From the NCBI GenBank assembly GCA_947184155.2, contig CAMXCT020001471.1, forward strand, positions 62,328 to 126,327: a stretch of DNA of 64,000 bases, written 5' to 3'. The first letter of the stretch is position 1, and each line of letters starts with the position of its first letter. Source of the DNA: Cladocopium goreaui (taxonomy: Eukaryota > Sar > Dinophyceae > Suessiales > Symbiodiniaceae). Positions 61,381-64,000 of the stretch are shown here, in pieces. A program made the position numbers and the translations under genes. Under the pieces are notes generated by a model, which was not told the origin of the DNA, did no database searches, and saw only the letters and a program-made list of their open reading frames with translations.

Positions 61381-62175
61381 CCGCACTACATTCAGAAGTT
61401 GTGGGTGCAGGGTTGACCACTGCAACTGCTGCAGCCACTCCAAAAACACAACTCCAACCACGTTTCGGTCCATCAGTGGATTCGCTCTGCCATCCATGCA
61501 TCACAACAACTCACCTGTCCTATAGGTATCCTATTTTTGAAACTTCCGCCACCGCCTTGTGCGGTACTACTGGTATTCTGCACAAAAGAATATAAAAACA
61601 TATATATATATATACATATACATATATATATATATATACACAAAGATGTAAATGTATATGAGTACACATGTGAAACAGAGAAAGAGAGAGAGAGAGAGAT
61701 GTGATATGTGCCGATTCTTCGCATTTGGGGAGAAACAGTGTTCAGCTCTTGTTGAGTGTAGAGGCGATTGGGCCGAATGGGTTTGCAGGATCTGGCAAGG
61801 CAGAATTTCGCAGCAAAGGCAACTGCAGTTTCGACGTCAAAGCAAACCGACATGAACAGACAAACCAATGGAAGTCGGTAGCCAGTCGTGGTCAGTGGTA
61901 GTCAGTGGTAGTCAGTGGCAGTCAGTGGTAGTCAGCAGCATTCACGGGAAATAAATCGCAATCATATAGCGATTCTTCCTGATGAAGAGCTTCCTTCAGG
62001 TTGAAGGGGAGCTCGGTGCCGACAAGGGAGATGTCATTGAAATGCGTTTGCAGCAGTGACCACCCAGACATTTTTTGAAAAGAGTCTGATGTTGATTTTT
62101 CCCCACATTGACGTGTGGGGTTTTTGTTTTTAGTGCTGCATCCGCTCCTTCCTTCTCCTCCTCCTGCCTGTCCTC
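61381..62175. other. Spacer with TA, GA and 10-bp repeats
   Basis: TA run at 61598-61640, GA run at 61679-61700, and a 10-bp repeat AGTCAGTGGT at 61886-61935. CCCCACATTGACGTGTGGGG (62101-62120) is a strong hairpin. No convincing gene. Confidence 0.5.
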
Positions 62176-62886
62176 CCAATCCTCCAATCACTTCACTCAC
62201 ACACACACATCACTTACACACACACACACACATCCCACTCCCACCATCCTCCCACACTCACTCGCTCACTCCCTCCCTCCCTCACTCACTCACTCACTCA
62301 CTCACGCACTCACTCGCTCGCTCACTCACTCACTCACTCACCCACTCACTCTCACCCTCCCTCCCTCCCTCCCCTCCCTCTTCCCTACCACCAACTCACT
62401 AACTCACTTCACCCAACCTACCAACCCACTTCACTCTCACTCTCACTCTAACTCTCACGTTCATCAACTATCACCTCTCACTCGCACTCTCAACTACTTC
62501 ACTCTCACTCTTCGCTACTCTTCACTCACTCTCACTCACTCTCAACACTCGGAACTCAACTCTCACTCTCCACTCTCATCACTCACTCTCACTCAACATC
62601 TCACTCTCACCTCTAACCTCTCAATCCACTCTCACTCTGCACTCACTCTCACTAACTTCACTAACTCTCACTCACTCTCACTCACTTCACCTTCACTCTA
62701 CTCTCACTCACTCACTTCCACTCTCACTCTACTCACTCACTCTCACTCACACTCACTCACTCTCACACTCACTCACTCACTCACTCACTCACTCACTCAC
62801 TCACTCACTCACTCACTCACTCACTCACTCACTCACTCACTCACTCACCGCCCACACACACACACACCCACACACCCACCCACCCA

Positions 62887-62918
<32 letters not shown>

Positions 62919-63441
62919 CTCACTCACTCACTCACTCTCACACTCACTCACTCACTCACTCACTCACACACTCACTCTCACTCTCACACTCACNNNNNNN
63001 NNNNNNNNNNNNNNNNNNNNNNNNNNNNNNNNNNNNNNNNNNNNNNNNNNNNNNNNNNNNNNNNNNNNNNNNNNNNNNNNNNNNNNNNNNNNNTCACACA
63101 CTCACTCACACACTCACTCACACACTCACTCACACACTCACTCACACACTCACTCACACACTCACACACTCACTCACACACTCACTCACACACTCACTCA
63201 CACTCTCACTCACACACTCACTCACACACTCACTCACACACTCACTCACTCACTCACTCACTCACACACTCACTCACACACTCACTCACACACTCACTCA
63301 CACACTCACTCACACACTCACTCACACACTCACTCACACACTCACTCACACACTCACTCACACTCTCACTCACACTCTCACTCACACTCACACTCACACT
63401 CACTCACACTCACTCACTCTCACTCACTCACTCACTCACTC
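62176..63441. repeat. TCAC/CACA simple-repeat tract
   Basis: About 1.25 kb of CTCACTCACTCA and CACACACTCACT runs broken by the assembly gap. Confidence 0.95.
62994..63093. other. Assembly gap (100 N)
   Basis: Exactly 100 N inside a simple repeat. Confidence 1.
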
Positions 63442-63447
63442 AGTCAG

Positions 63448-64000
63448 GTGCGGCACTTGGTGCTCTGCAAGGGGTCGGATGTACGCCCTGGCGTCCCTTG
63501 GTCTCCACCGGTCGGCCGGTGGCTTTTGCGTGGCAGGTCGGATGTACGCCCTGGCGTCCCTTGGTCTCCGCCGGTCTGCCGGTGGCTTTTGCGTGGCTTG
63601 GTGCTCTGCAAGCGGTCAGATGTACGCCCTGGCGTCCCTTGGTGCGGCACTTAGTGCTCTGCAAGGGGTCGGATGTACGCCCTGGCGTCCCTTGGTCTCC
63701 GCCGCTCTGCCGGTGGCTTTTGAGTGGCAGGTGCGGCGCTTGATGCTCTGCAAGCGGTCAGATGTACGCCCTGGCGTCCCTTGGTCTCCGCCGGTCTGCC
63801 GGTGGCTTTTGCGTGGCAGGTGCGGCACTTGGTGCTCTGCAAGGGGTCGGTATGCCCTGGCGTCCCTTGGTCTCCGCCGCTCTGCCGGTGGCTTTTGCGT
63901 GGCAGGTGCGGCACTTGGTGCTCTGCAAGGGGTCGGATGTACGCCCGGGCGTCCGTTGGTCTCCGCCGGTCTGCCGGACGCCCTGGGCGTCCCTTGGTCT
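63448..64000 (+). repeat. GC-rich tandem repeat with TTTGCGTGGCAGG
   Basis: Units contain TGCGGCACTTGGTGCTCTGC, AAGGGGTCGGATGTACGCCC, TGGCGTCCCTTGGTCTCCGC, CGGTCTGCCGGTGGCTTTTG and CGTGGCAGG. About six copies with lengths of 75-117 bases; some lack the TGCGGCACTTGG part. It runs off the right edge. Confidence 0.9.

Overview
The window looks like nuclear DNA of a dinoflagellate, probably of the Symbiodiniaceae type (inference, moderate confidence). Reasons: a 13-base match to the 3' end of the dinoflagellate spliced leader (40210-40222); an intron with a GC donor; several protein families I know mainly from dinoflagellates (tyrosine-recombinase-like and reverse-transcriptase families, and a lysine-rich protein paired with a transposase-like protein); and very heavy loading with minisatellites and satellites. 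There are three 100-base assembly gaps (34400-34499, 48130-48229, 62994-63093). No ordinary metabolic operon or RNA gene was recognised.

Layout. 1-7.5 kb: minus-strand, intron-containing genes: an OTU-like protein, then exons resembling a cut-and-paste transposase with an RNase H-like fold, then a partial unknown gene running off the left edge. 7.5-18.8 kb: two interleaved satellite families (about 245 bp and about 397 bp, the latter with dimeric higher-order structure and a recent 1136-bp duplication), with a few possible minus-strand exons stranded between them. 18.9-20.4 kb: fragments of a SET-domain gene. 20.8-28.5 kb: minisatellites and tandemly duplicated non-coding blocks. 28.45-31.70 kb: an LTR/copia-type retroelement on the minus strand, internally deleted, inserted into one copy of a tandem repeat whose empty sites are still present. 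31.8-39.4 kb: simple repeats and minisatellites.

40.2-46.8 kb: a plus-strand tyrosine-recombinase-like pseudogene whose two parts are separated by a 4.1-kb repeat-filled intron that restores the frame exactly. 46.809-53.782 kb: a 6.97-kb DNA transposon with 37-bp terminal inverted repeats and three plus-strand ORFs. It carries about 33 exact copies, plus variants, of a 12-base word, CCTTGAAAAAGG, which folds as a 4-bp stem closing a GAAA (GNRA) tetraloop. The word occurs in untranslated and coding parts, in two reading frames, and its variants keep base pairing even when that changes the encoded amino acid. This is the most interesting signal in the window. 53.8-57.7 kb: a broken dinoflagellate-type retroelement (GIY-YIG-like region plus truncated reverse transcriptase) and a Myb/SANT-like ORF. 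57.7-64 kb: two weak ORFs, then simple repeats and a GC-rich tandem repeat.

The window is mainly a stack of nested mobile elements and tandem arrays. Dispersed short words (the GNRA hairpin; an ATGAAATTCAT-like word in the first 21 kb) form a second layer of structure that gene annotation does not explain.
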